Assembly (NCBI GenBank): GCA_029237695.1
Contig: CM055272.1
Span: 14,620,042-14,684,041 of the forward strand
Direction: 5' to 3'
DNA: 64,000 nt
DNA from: Conchocele bisecta
Lineage: Eukaryota > Mollusca > Bivalvia > Lucinida > Thyasiridae
A model generated the notes under the pieces. That model saw only the letters and a list, made by a program, of their open reading frames with translations. It was not told where the DNA came from and did not search any database. A program made the position numbers and the translations under genes. This document shows, in pieces, positions 45,926-56,428 of this stretch (positions are counted from its first letter, which is position 1; the number at the start of each line of letters is the position of its first letter).

Positions 45926-46470
45926 TGTAGCAGATTGATGAAACTGTGGGAAACTTAACTATAGAGAAATGTCGAGCATCATCACGATATAACCACTTTT
46001 CCAAATGGGGAGATAATCCATGTGTCGGGAATCAAATCAGAATCTAAATCCAATTTGCGCATCTACACAGCATAGTGGTTTAATAGTTTTACTTCTTACA
46101 AAGCCAAATTGCGAAATTCTAAGTCCAAAAGAGGGAGATAATCCATGACCCATGAGTCAAATCAAACATCGAAATGCACTTTGTGCATCTGCAAACCATA
46201 AGGAAGCCACATACCAAATATCACGTGTCCAGCTATTCAGGTTTATTGGCTGAAATCTTTGTGTGGAAATTGCAAACTTTTGAAAAAACATAAAAACATA
46301 TAAACCTAGCTTACAGTGAGTGTGTAGGCCTAGTTATCCAAAACTCGGCCCTAAATAAATAAAGTCAAAAGTTGACAAATGGAATATACGGAAAATATTG
46401 TAAATTTTGTAAACATATGTCAAGAAATTACGCAGCTGTTCAAAGGTGCAAAATCACAGGGCGTGTCTCA
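45926..46470 (+). repeat. Units of the GGGAGATAATCC tandem family, isolated
   Basis: Two to three diverged units (GGGAGATAATCCATGACCC, CATAAGGAAGCCACATACC) match the core of the HE-3-ended element at 49534-50336, but no termini are present here. Confidence 0.55.
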
Positions 46471-46559
46471 TAAGGGCTTTTTTTCAAAACAATTTTGTTT
46501 AATTTATCAAACCCGGCTGAAACACTTCACTTGACATCAAATATGAATATTTCAGTGAG

Positions 46560-46838
46560 AACTAAACTACCATTACCTGACTTCTCCATAATTTGATGAA
46601 AATGAATTTGGCAAGATTTTCTATTTTCCATAAATGACGTCAAAAGTACCGGAAATTTTCTGCAATTTTTGCCAGCTTTCGATGTCATTTATGGACAATA
46701 TAGAATATTTTTAAAAGCAACCATGGCTGTTTACGTTACCATTATACTTTGGAAACTATCTCAACATTTTCTTTAAATTAATCCTTCAAGGGATACAGCT
46801 GTTATGACAGAATTGAGAAACTTCTGCAAACTTCTTAA
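46560..46838 (+). repeat. Family L units and adjoining sequence
   Basis: AATCCTTCAAGGGATACAGC and GAATTGAGAAACTTCTGCAA match units at 55300-56160. The TTAA of CAAACTTCTTAAAG was used as target by the MITE at 46839. Confidence 0.5.
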
Positions 46839-47374
46839 AGGTACATGCCCACTCAGTAGACTCAAAATGTTCTTTATAGGAATTAAATAAGTGTATAATT
46901 GTGTCACTATTCCACCAGTTCTGAAGATTACTAGTGCCCGCTATACAGATATAATCATTTAGTAATATTTATTTTACTGATAGTGACGCGTGTTGGTATC
47001 AGGCTATTTTCATATGCAAATGAGGCATGATATTGTTTAATTATTTATACTAATTAAATGCGTCCCCTGAAAAAATAATATTTTCAACAGATTATAAAGT
47101 ATGATAATTGCACATCCAAAAATAAATACAGATAATAAATAGTAATGTCCGTTAACATTTTAAGGAAACACGGTTATCGCCCCTGATATCAGTGTGTAAA
47201 GTTACGTCCGATATAAAATGTATAATAATGCCAATCATTACGTGGAGTAATGGTAAATGAATGTTTACCATTACGTGGAGTAATGGTAAATGAATGTTTA
47301 TTTTGCCAGAAAATGTCTCAGATGATGTCTCTGATATAAAGAACATTTTGTGCCTGCTGAGTGGGCATGTACCT
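46839..47374 (-). mobile_element. TTAA-flanked (piggyBac-like) MITE, copy 2
   Basis: Termini AGGTACATGCCCACTCAGTA and TGCTGAGTGGGCATGTACCT; TTAA at 46835-46838 and 47375-47378. Its orientation is opposite to copy 1. It contains the octamer block CATATGCAAATGAGGCATGA and a 29-bp direct repeat (TTACCATTACGTGGAGTAAT). Confidence 0.85.
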
Positions 47375-47750
47375 TTAATCAAAATTTCTAAGTGTTTAAG
47401 GTTATTGTACTCTTCTTGTCAATGGAAATCGAAAAAAAAATCATACTAATAAACTGATACCTACTTACACAAACAAGAATTCCGCCACGGAAGCGGTGTC
47501 ATGCCTGCAAATGCCTTGTCGGTACAAAACAATGTTTTAGCAGGATTTTTGTTAAAGTTTCTGCATTACTTTGACATGGACATATCTTGGGGTTACACAT
47601 TGATTATCCCATTTCATGCTGAGGATACGTCATTTTGTTTGTCCTTCCAAGTATATGTCGTGACCACCATTTGAACAATCTCTTCGAGACGGTTCAAATG
47701 AGTGGTCACAACATATAGTTTCATTGACAAAATATAAATAAAACATTAAA
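47375..47750. other. Mixed fragments
   Basis: Contains a family E piece (CCGCCACGGAAGCGGTGTCA at 47478-47500) and a hairpin at 47647-47725 (AAGTATATGTCGTGACCACC...GAGTGGTCACAACATATAG) related to foldback 2. Confidence 0.5.
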
Positions 47751-48605
47751 CCAGATGGCCGCGGCCCACAGAGGCATTTGATGGTCTCATAGTGTATTTA
47801 TTTGAAGTTTGAATTAAGGGTTGTGGAGATATAAGGTATAAATTTTAAAGTCATTTGACCTTGATCTTAGGCATGTGGGCCGCATGGGTGGGCTATAGAA
47901 TGAAAATATGGACGATAATAAAGAATTATTTGAAGTTTGAAGTAAATCAGAGTAAGTGTTGTGGAGATATAAGGTATGTAAAAACTTTAACACAAATTTC
48001 AAAGTCATTTGACCTTGACCTTCGGCATGTGGACCACATGGGCAGGCTATGGATTGAAAATATGGATGATGAAAAGTATTGGAAGTTGGAAGTAAATTGG
48101 AGTCACAATTGTGGAGATATAAGATACGTAAAAACATTAACGCAGATTTTATAATAACGCAAACATTTGGCCTTGACCTTGGGGCACAGGGGCCGCATGA
48201 GTGGGACACAGAATGATTATATGGATGATGCCCAATAAGCATACACAGTTTCAAGCAAATCTGACTTACGCTTACAGAGATAGTAGGTATGTGAAAACTT
48301 TAACGCAAATTTTGACAGAAACTTTAACGCAAACTTCTAAGTCATTTGACCTTGACATAGGGGCACAGGGGCCACATGAGTGGGACACAGCATGAATATA
48401 TGGATGATGACTAATAAGCATATGAAATTTCAAGTCAATATGACTGCAGAGATATAAGTTATTTAAAAACTTTAATGCATATTTCGGACGGACGGACGGA
48501 CGTTCCTACAAATGGATACTTATGTGGCTAACCCTAACCTTTTCCTTTGTTCATCCCTATTGTTCTGTAGCCACATAAACACATTTTAGCCACATAAAAT
48601 CATGG
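47751..48605 (+). mobile_element. HE-8 element with tandem core
   Basis: Starts CCAGATGGCCGCGGCCCACA and carries about four units of 150-170 bp (AAAGTCATTTGACCTTGACC, GTGGAGATATAAGGTATGTA, AAAAACTTTAAC). It ends in (GGAC)n followed by a truncated hairpin block (ACAAATGGATACTTATGTGG). The usual HE-8 3' terminus is missing. Confidence 0.65.
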
Positions 48606-48725
48606 AATTCAGAACTTGATAAAAATATTTATTCAGCCCTGGAAATAGACTAACATGATCTAGTGAGGGGTTCTCACCACACTCGAGTCACTATAGCCCC
48701 ATCCTCAAAAAGTATTGGGATGAAC
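48606..48725 (-). mobile_element. Family A fragment
   Basis: ATTCAGCCCTGGAAATAGAC and CTCACCACACTCGAGTCACT are family A blocks; both ends are missing. Confidence 0.5.
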
Positions 48726-49292
48726 CATATTGTTAAAGTATGCTGAAATTACCCCATGTTAGATTGTCCAGGTGAGAATATACCTAGACGTGAGCATGTG
48801 ACTAACATATGAATGTACATGTGTACAAAAGCAATGACGCAGACGATGATGCGGACAATGACGAAGGAAAAAGTGTTACGCATTCTGCTAAAGCAGGCGC
48901 TACAAAAATGGCTAAGTGATTCTGCAACAATGTGAAGGTAAAAAAGGTGAAGGTCATGTTAATGGCGGCATGAGTGTGTTCCAAATGCTTACATGTATCA
49001 AGTGTCCAAACATTGAAGGAATGCGTCAAGTAATATGCAAGTTATAGCAGGATGAGGAAGCTTGTACAAAGTTTTTGACGAAAAACAATGGCTAAGTGTT
49101 TCAGCAAAAATTTGAAGGTAAAAAAGGTGAAGGTCATGTGAATTGGCATGTATCAAGTGTCCAAATATTGAAGCGATCCGTAAAGTAATATTAAAGTTAT
49201 AGCATATGACGAAGCTTGTGCAAAGTTTTTGACATTACGGACGACGACGGAAAAAGCTATAGTCGTGCCTTCTGCTAAAGCAGGCACAACAA
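48726..49292 (+). mobile_element. HE-10 element, 3' end with two units
   Basis: Two 179-bp units (AATGGCTAAGTG, GTGAAGGTAAAAAAGGTGAA, GGCATGTATCAAGTGTCC) end in the hairpin GCCTTCTGCTAAAGCAGGC followed by ACAACAATAA. An earlier copy of the hairpin end lies at 48880-48910. No 5' terminus seen. Confidence 0.55.
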
Positions 49293-49533
49293 TAAACCAT
49301 ATGTATGTGTTCAATAAGTCTGCCCATCGAGTCATAGTCAGTAAACAAGAGGGCCGATGTGGCCCTATATCACCCACCTGTTTATTATAAAAATATGCAA
49401 GTAAATCTGAGAGAGCTTCATACATTAGTTTTGTCGAAACCAGTCTGGTGATTATAATGGGAAGACACTGTTTAACTACTGTTCAACCTTATATGGCGGC
49501 CATCTTGGATTATGTGACAATCTCCAATTTGAA

Positions 49534-50336
49534 CTGTACAATGTGTTCATAGAACATGGATGCCCCACATATCGCTTTGATAGTAAATGAGGCAAAATTC
49601 CAAGTCCAAAGGGGAGATTATTCATTAACTTTGCGTATCTACTCATCATCAGGAAGCTACACACCAAGTTTCAGTTCTGTAGCTATTACGGGTTAAATGT
49701 TTTACGAGTTACAAGGCAAAATTACCAAATGCTAAGTCGAAAATGGGAGATAATCCAAGACTCTGGGGTAAAATCAAAAATCAAAATAAACTTTGAGCAT
49801 CTACTCATCATAAGGTAGCTACATACCAAGTTTCAGGTCTGTAGCTATTACGGTTCAAAGGTACATGCCCACATGCACTCGGTATGCACAAAATGTTCTT
49901 TATATCAGAGACATCATCATTCGGACACATTTTCTGGCAAAATAAACATTCACCATTACCCCACGTATTGATTGGCATTATTATACATGTTACTGGTATA
50001 TATATTCATCATAAGGAAGCTACATACCAAGCTTCATGTCTGTCGCTAGCATCGTTTAAAAGTTTAACGACTTACAAGCCAAAATTTAAAAATTCTAAGT
50101 CGAAAAGGGGGAGATAATCCATGACTCCGGGGTTGAATCAAAAATCAATATAAACTTTGCACATCTACTCATCATAAGGAAGCTACATACCAAGTTTCAG
50201 GTCTGTCGCTAGCACGGTTTAAAAGTTTTATGACTTACAACGTCGGTGATGGACGTATGGAAGGACAGGACAGACGGATGGACGGACAGACAAGGGTAAC
50301 ACTAAACGCCCCCTCCACTATCGTGGTGGGGCATAC
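49534..50336 (+). mobile_element. HE-3-ended element with a different tandem core
   Basis: Starts CTGTACAATGTGTTCATAGA, then ACATGGATGCCCCACATATC. Ends GGGTAACACTAAACGCCCCC-TCCACTATCGTGG-TGGGGCATA. ATGCCCCAC and GTGGGGCAT are exact complements. The first 75 bp and the last 60 bp match the HE-3 copies at 10615 and 40168, but the core is a GGGAGATAATCC/CATAAGGAAGCTACATACCA unit instead of the 168-bp GACCTTGACC unit. A TTAA-MITE fragment interrupts it. Confidence 0.8.
49859..49992 (+). mobile_element. TTAA-flanked MITE, 5' fragment
   Basis: AGGTACATGCCCACATGCAC, TTCTGGCAAAATAAACATTC and GTATTGATTGGCATTATTAT match the left third of copy 1. The right side is missing, and HE-3 core resumes. Confidence 0.7.
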
Positions 50337-50575
50337 AAATCTGTAAGTGTTTCACCAAAAGACAATAACTATAAAGTTTGGCCAGCATCGGTCAAGCAGT
50401 TCACAATAAGAAGACTTTGACTTAAATAATGACCTTTCGGTGGACATATTGGATTGTAATAATCCGATTTCGACAAGAAATGATCCAGAGTGATCGATTT
50501 TACAAAAGACATTACCATATTCGGTCAAATGTGAAATTTGACCCCTAGTTGACCCCCACCGCCTTCTCATTTTTT

Positions 50576-50993
50576 ACCCTAGCTGTTGCTGCGACGTTAA
50601 ACCCCATTCATTTATTAATTTCATCTGTTTCCCTTGAACCAATATTACAGTCATTTTTGTCTCACCCACGTTGGGGTGGAAAGTGAGACATAGTGGTCAC
50701 AATTCCGGCGTGACTTTTCGAAATTTAGCTCACAGTCAATACAACTTTAATGTATGTTCATCTCTTCTGTTAGCTGTATCGTTACCAAACGTCAGCAATA
50801 TACTCGCTGGCAATCGCCTTGTATAGAGCAGTATGCGACAGCCTGTCATTTAGCCGAATTTAAGAATTTAAACAAATGCCATGTTGGTGGCGTGGACAAT
50901 GCTCCCTGACCCCCATAACGGGGCTTGGTTCGCCTCATCAGGTTGTTACATCTGGCTACAGCCCTGTGTAGAAGGGTCTCCTAGTGTTCTTAA
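50576..50993. other. Unassigned sequence with one reverse HE-8-like 3' end
   Basis: On the minus strand, 50740-50658 reads TGTGACCACTATGTCTCACT...CCAACGTGGGTGAGACAA, a relative of the HE-8 3' end with its own paired stem GTCTCAC/GTGAGAC. Nothing else is recognised. Confidence 0.5.
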
Positions 50994-51489
50994 AGGTACA
51001 TGCCCACTCAGCAGGCACAAACTATTCTTTATATCAGACACATCATCTAAGACATTTTCTGGAAAAATAAACATGCGTTCACCATTACCCCAGGTATTGA
51101 TTGGCATTATTATACATTTTATCTGACGTCAATTACCACACTGATATCAAAGGCGATAACCGTGTTGCCTTAAAATGTTAACGAATAATATTATTTATTC
51201 TATGTATTTATTGTTTGATGTGCTTTACAATCTGTCAAAAATATTATATTTTCAGGTGACTCATTTAATTACATTGTAGTATAAATAATGAAAAAATATC
51301 GAGCCTAATTTGCATATGAAAATAGCCTGATACCACCGTGAGTCACTATCAGTAAAATAAATATTACTAAACGATTATATCTGTATAGCGGGCATTTGTA
51401 ATTTTAGAACTGGTGGTATAGTGACACAATTATACACTTAATAAATTTCTATAAAGAACAATTTGTGCCTACCGAGTGGGCATGTACCT
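50994..51489 (+). mobile_element. TTAA-flanked (piggyBac-like) MITE, copy 3
   Basis: Termini AGGTACATGCCCACTCAGCA and TACCGAGTGGGCATGTACCT. Flanks TTAA at 50990-50993 and TTAT at 51490-51493, one base decayed. It has the octamer block TTTGCATATGAAAATAGCCT. Same orientation as copy 1. Confidence 0.85.
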
Positions 51490-51510
51490 TTATGATCATG
51501 TCGGGGAAGT

Positions 51511-51687
51511 TACCAGGGCCCGGTTGTTCAAAACATCCGTTAGCTTAACGGACTGGTAAATCCTTAACTGAATGGTTAAAATCTCTGTTTTAACAGAGAT
51601 TTTAACCATTCAGTTAAGGATTTAACAGTCCGTTAAGGATTTAACAGTCCGTTAAGCTAACTGGTGTTTTGAACAACCGGGCCCAGG
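51511..51687. mobile_element. Foldback element, almost fully palindromic
   Basis: GGGCCCGGTTGTTCAAAACA, TTAGCTTAACGGACTG and AATCCTTAACTGAATGGTTA + AAATCTCTGTT pair with the complementary sequence to 51684. The right arm carries one extra GGATTTAACAGTCCGTTAA unit. The centre is AATCTCTGTTTTAACAGAGATT. No coding capacity. Confidence 0.85.
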
Positions 51688-52376
51688 TATCTCACTTTAT
51701 CAGGTAACGAGCTTTGTATTGACCGAGTATGTACTGACTGATAACATATTGCTGTATCTACAGCAGATCAGGCACTGACCTGATACAAATATCCGGGTTA
51801 CAAACAATTGAAAACAGATGTTTCATTGGTCGAACAGTAGCATTATGTAGCCAAAAGTGTTACCTGATAAATAGAATACGTTGATAATGTATTTTGATAT
51901 CAATTTTATCAGGCTCGGCTCAGAAACGATAGGAATTCCTCGGCGAGCCTCAGAATACGCGTTTCCTAGCCTTGCCTGATAAACTTGATATCAAAAGACA
52001 CTAGCCTGATATTCTCTACATGATGACTACCAGTTGTGTATACGGAGTTGTAAACTGTCGCAGTCCAAAGTGTATTGAACTACAATGTTATATGAATACA
52101 CTAGCAACTTGTCTCTCAACATAAACACTCTAAATTTGTCTGTCCTTACCAATGCATGTAAAAAGGGCACATTCAGTCTGCTGCGAAACAGCATTTTTAA
52201 TATTGCTTGAACAAATTGTTTTACCATTTATTTTTGGAAACACGCCACCAGCAAATTCGGGCATGGCTAAAATAAGCTGGGGTAAGTACTAGCACCTACT
52301 AAAAAAAAGGTCTGTTTCGAGAATCCCGCCAAAATTGTACGCCCATATAAACAATGCAAAAACAATATTTTTCTTG
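51688..52376. repeat. Family F repeat (copy 2) and unassigned sequence
   Basis: 51700-52025 shows CTTTATCAGGTAACGAGCTT, TTTTATCAGGCTCGGCTCAG, AGCCTTGCCTGATAAACTTG and ACTAGCCTGATATTCTCT, as at 30225-30520. 52026-52376 shows nothing recognised. Confidence 0.5.
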
Positions 52377-52731
52377 ATAAGGCCTATCAAAAAAAATTGT
52401 GTTTGTTTCGGGCCACCCGACCCTACCTGCTATGTTATTAACAAAATGTGCCGACCCTATTTTTTCCACATTTCAGAAGAAGAAAAAAGTTTTTGTCTAT
52501 TTTGTTCATTTTATCCCTCTCCTTGTGACTTTTGTCTCGCACCCATTCTATGTTTCATGCAACTGTGTTGGTAAATTACACTTTAATACCCGATATATTA
52601 AACAACCCATCTTTTTTTACACTCACGACCGTCTTACGACTCTAGGAGCGGCGAAAATGAAGCGCCGGGACAGGCATTGCGGTAACTGCAGAGGTTATCC
52701 GAATATACAATTGTGTCCGATGATTTCGCGC

Positions 52732-53531
52732 GTCCGGTGATTTCGCGCACCTCTTTAATTTGCATTGTCAACCTCTCGCTACCTGGTGTCGGTATATTAG
52801 AAGTCAACCTTTTCATAAACTATACAACTTCTGACAATATTTGGCCAGTCTAAGTACATTTGGTTAGTACAAATTTTGTTTTGTGTCAGTTTTACTCTTC
52901 GTATCCTAATACATGCATACGTTTTATTTCTCAAAAAAATATCAGATTTTGCAGAAGACATAGTCTGTCAAAACCATGTTTACTTCTCGGTTTTGTGAAT
53001 TAAATAGTTGGCCCCGGATCGACTATATTAAAACATACAAATGACGTCATTGGGGAAACTACTACAAACTGTTCAATGTATGGAAGCCCAAACTTGTTAG
53101 AATATTTTTTTTGTAGTAGTATTTTGAGTACTTGCATTAATCTTGGTATTAATCTACGCTGGATGTGTTATACTGTCATTAATTTGTTCCTTGACGGTAA
53201 TTTATCACATGCTGACTTATTGACCCCTTCCCTGAACGTAGAAATGACAGTCATGTTGGCGTGTATTGGCCACCGTAGACAAATATAATTAACTGATGTC
53301 ACTAAAATCGCACTGCGCAAGTACACCGGACATCCAGATTTTCGGGGAATACCCAACGGGAGTTCACAAATGGCGGCTGTTTACATTGATGCATTTTGTT
53401 TTATTGCATGATATTTCATAGAAATACGGCGAAATTGCGAGTTATTATGCATATAAAGGTGTAGGTCTGAATATGCGATATTTATAGATCGGTTACGTTA
53501 TTGTTTCCTTAGCTGCGCGAAATCACCGGAC
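52732..53531. mobile_element. Candidate 800-bp TIR element around family E
   Basis: GTCCGGTGATTTCGCGCA at the left and TGCGCGAAATCACCGGAC at the right are at least 17-bp complements. A near-copy TGTCCGATGATTTCGCGC lies just outside the left end at 52714. Non-coding. Confidence 0.5.
53015..53355 (+). repeat. Family E dispersed repeat (copy 2)
   Basis: Forward counterpart of 35331-35740: ACAAATGACGTCATTGGGGA, TGTTCAATGTATGGAAGCCC, ATACTGTCATTAATTTGTTC and CATGTTGGCGTGTATTGGCC. Confidence 0.65.
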
Positions 53532-53734
53532 AGCACCGTAATCAACAACAACAACAGAAATTGCCAATTGGCACGATGGCTGGGGTTTCGTCTAGTGGGG
53601 ACTCGCATCTTGTTACGTATAAACATAGATGTATGCCTACATTCTCCAGAAAGACGAACATTTGACATTTTCCCTAGTTCATCAGTGTTTGCGGACATGA
53701 TACCATTGCTCATGTGTAGAAATGCAGGCATCAG

Positions 53735-53935
53735 CTCAGGATTATTCTGATTTCAGGGCTGAATATATGGTTTTCTTATTGTAAATATTCAGTTCTGATT
53801 TTGGGATTTTCCCCCCATTTGTACAGGCAATATATGGGATTTAGTACTAAACCCATTGTCATTGACCCGGCCTTAAATGACATTACCTGTTGAAAGGCCG
53901 TTAAACCCCAACAAAACAAACAAACACCTGTGCAT
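53735..53935 (+). mobile_element. Family A SINE-like copy in forward orientation
   Basis: TTCAGGGCTGAATATATGG, ATTCAGTTCTGATTTTGGGA and GGCCGTTAAACCCCAACAAA + ACAAACAAACA read in the retroposon direction and end in a (CAAA)n tail. It is 5'-truncated and is the only forward family A copy found here. Confidence 0.7.
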
Positions 53936-54347
53936 CAGCGTCTTCGGCATTAAACCATGGATTAAGTTTTGGGTCAAGTCTTATTTATTCTCAACACTAG
54001 TTCATGTGCATTTACCATGTTTACAGATGGCTTTTGGGTTTGAATTAAACACTACAATTGATAATTTTTGACATAATACATTATATTTCATACAGGATGT
54101 ACAGTTTCATGTGCATTCTGTGTGTTCTTTTGATGCAAAATATCCACCAGAATATACAATGAATTATGAGCTTAATTAATATTCATACTACAACTAATGG
54201 CATGTAAAGTATATAAACAAGGTACATGTTGTATTTAACAATTTACAGCTTCATTTATAAAAAAAAAAATAAAAAAAAAATCCCAACCTACGGTACCTAC
54301 AGATTTTGAGCCCGTTCCCCGAAACAATTTTTTTTTGATAGGCCTAA

Positions 54348-54783
54348 TATTAAATTTTATCAAAATGTGAAGATGACCCTTCTTTTTATGTCGTAAAATT
54401 TGGTCAAATATTGATTTTATTACGAAACATTGAGTGGCTGGGGGGGGGGGGGGGGGATTAAAAAAACAAAAAAGTTTGGAAATTGACCCCCGAAACCTGG
54501 CTACCGGTAGATAGCTTGGAAACGATCTAACTCCAAAAGTTAAATTTTGAAAATCTATCCCCTATAAAATTTCTCCATGTTAAATCCCCATAGACATGTG
54601 ATGATGTCTATGTGGATTTAACATGGGCAATTGTTTTTAACAATAACAATTGATATTGGATCATATATATGTTTCGCAAAATAAAAAGAAAGCTCATTAT
54701 TAAAGTTAATATTATCAATTTTTTTTTTAAAGTTTTACATTGTTTCGTGAAACAGACAGTAGTACATATACACATACTATAAA
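54348..54783. repeat. Family H block with hairpin
   Basis: The hairpin CATGTTAAATCCCCATAGAC-AT/ATGTCTATGTGGATTTAACA-TG lies at 54577-54627, followed by AAAATAAAAAGAAAGCTCAT and CGTGAAACAGACAGTAGTAC shared with 44930-45120. A G-run of about 16 lies near 54440. Confidence 0.55.
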
Positions 54784-54945
54784 CAGGGGACCGTTTCACT
54801 AAACATCGTACAACTAAATGTTCATAAGTGCAAAACTATGATAGTATGTAAATTTCACATTAACAATCTTCTTGTAACTAATTATTAGATTTACATATAT
54901 TGAGCATATGTTTAGTCGTACAAAATTTAGTGAAACGGTCCCCTG
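54784..54945. mobile_element. CAGG-ended MITE (hAT-like), copy 3
   Basis: Ends CAGGGGACCGTTTCACTAAA and TTTAGTGAAACGGTCCCCTG are exact complements over 20 bp. Internally deleted relative to the 222-bp copy. The flanking octamers do not match. Confidence 0.75.
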
Positions 54946-55742
54946 GTGACCGGATGTGAACAATCACATGTGCGTTCAACCCGACGTACCATGTAATCCA
55001 CAGTAGCTCCTGTTGAAGCCGTGAGTGTTGATACTCGTTACTGTGGAACTGTCTGTTCCATGCCACAACATTCGTTCGTTGTCCTTCCGTGTGTTTGACT
55101 GGTTGATCTGGTCTCGTTTTGCCACATACTGTGTGTAGAGCGTTCGGTTCTGGATCCTCTCAATCTGAATATTATTTATTTATTGTTGTTTATGCGAGTT
55201 GGTGTTGGGGTGGGGGTGTGGGGGAGGTATGGAGGAGAATGCCAAAATCAGAACTGTAAAATCAGAACTGTATATTTACAGAAGAAGAAATTTGGCCTGT
55301 AACAGGTTAATGTCATATTAAGGGCAGCATAGATGTGTGACATTTGTGCACAAGTCTAATTTATTGAAATATTAAATAATCCTTAGAGTATATAAAGCTA
55401 TGACAGAATTGAGAAACTCTGACAGACTTATTACTAAAAAGTACTAAGTGTTAAAGCAAAGTTGTGAAGGTCAAAAGATCAGTCATATTAATGACAACAT
55501 AAATGTGTGGCATTTGTGCACAAGTATGGTGTATTGAAACAATAATTCCAGCACGAACATATTTACACAATTCCCTAACATTTGATTGGCCCGTAGCAAG
55601 TCTCTGTCGAAAATTTATATCCCAGTAAACTCCCACGCCGAACTACTTTCCGTAACCGTGAGGCGCAGTTAAAATAATTCTTAAGAAAACGGAAAATAAA
55701 CACATTTTCTTGATGAATTTATTTAAAATGCTGGAATTATAA
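54946..55742. repeat. Unassigned sequence and family L units
   Basis: 55295-55530 holds family L blocks (TGACATTTGTGCACAAGT, GACAGAATTGAGAAACTC). A family A fragment (ATCAGAACTGTATATTTACA) is near 55250. Nothing recognised before 55200. Confidence 0.45.
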
Positions 55743-55900
55743 GGAATGAATGGCCTTTTTGTGGAATTTATCGGGGATATAAACTTGGAAAAGTCGCGGG
55801 AATACTGGACGAGGCCTTTATTCCGGCCTTCGTCCAGTATTCCCGCGACTTTTCCAAGTTTATACCCCGAAATAAATTCCACAAAAAGGGGATTAATTCC
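55743..55900. repeat. Large palindrome at the start of the tandem duplication
   Basis: GGAATTTATCGGGGATATAA + ACTTGGAAAAGTCGCGGGAA + TACTGGACGAGGCC pairs with the complementary right arm around TTTATTCC. The arms extend outward through TGGCCTTTTTGTG/CACAAAAAGGGG. The frames of 74 and 92 codons on the two strands are the two faces of this palindrome. Confidence 0.85.
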
Positions 55901-56428
55901 TATATTAAAATACTCCTTCAAGGGATATAGAAGTTATAACACAATTGAGAAACTCCAGCAAACTTCTTAAAGAAAAAAAATTGTTTAAGCAAAAGTTGTG
56001 AAGGTCAATGTCATATTGATGGCAGCATGAATGTGTGGCATTTGTACACAAAATTAATATGATGTATTTAAATACTGAAGTAATCCTTCAAGGGACATAG
56101 AAGTTATGGCAGAATAGAGAAACTCAGGCAAACTTCTTATCTGCCGAATTATATATTCAACCCTGAAATTAGTATAACACCTGGTGCCAGGTCCTCACCC
56201 CACCACTTTTAGAATTAATGGCTTTAACTCGATTCAACTCTCAAGTAAAAGGAAACAAACCAGATGGCCACGGCCCGCATGTCGGGCCAACCGAGGCTGT
56301 GATAGTATACTGAAAAACTTTAACCCCAAAAAACTTTAACCCGATTCAAATAGCTATAAGTAGCCATTTTATTTTCCATGAGTATCTATCTAGCAGTAGC
56401 AGTGGACTATCTTTTAACCCCTTAGAGC
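55762..56428. repeat. Tandem duplication, copy 1 (667 bp)
   Basis: From TGGAATTTATCGGGG to CCCCTTAGAGC. It contains most of the palindrome, family L units, a family A fragment (56155-56260), an HE-8 5' start (CCAGATGGCCACGGCCCGCA, 56264) and ACTTTAACCC blocks. By eye it differs from copy 2 only by three small extra pieces of 4, 2 and 4 bp. Confidence 0.9.

Larger units (their letters stand above)
49346..50575 (+). mobile_element. HE-7 element, 5' end, interrupted by HE-3
   Basis: Starts CAAGAGGGCCGATGTGGCCC (hairpin GGGCCGATGTGGCCC), then CACCCACCTG. The core unit (GGCGGCCATCTTGGATTATG) stops at TCCAATTTGAA, HE-3 follows, and the unit resumes with AATCTGTAAGTGTTTCACC. It ends without the HE-7 3' terminus. 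Confidence 0.7.
52377..54347. mobile_element. Candidate TIR element of about 1.97 kb
   Basis: AGGCCTATCAAAAAAAATTG...TTTCGGG at the left end and its complement CCCGAAACAATTTTTTTTTG + ATAGGCCT at the right end form inverted repeats of about 25 bp with a small insertion. Inside are a second inverted-repeat pair (52732-53531), family E (53015-53355) and a family A copy (53735-53935). No transposase was found. Two oppositely oriented copies of a dispersed repeat would look the same. Confidence 0.4.

Noticed and set aside
48520..48545. Telomere-like CTAACCCTAACC
   Set aside because: Only two partial repeats within a hairpin block; not an interstitial telomere array.
55643..55970. Overlapping frames of 92 and 74 codons on opposite strands
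   Set aside because: They are the two faces of one palindrome and encode the same residues in both directions.
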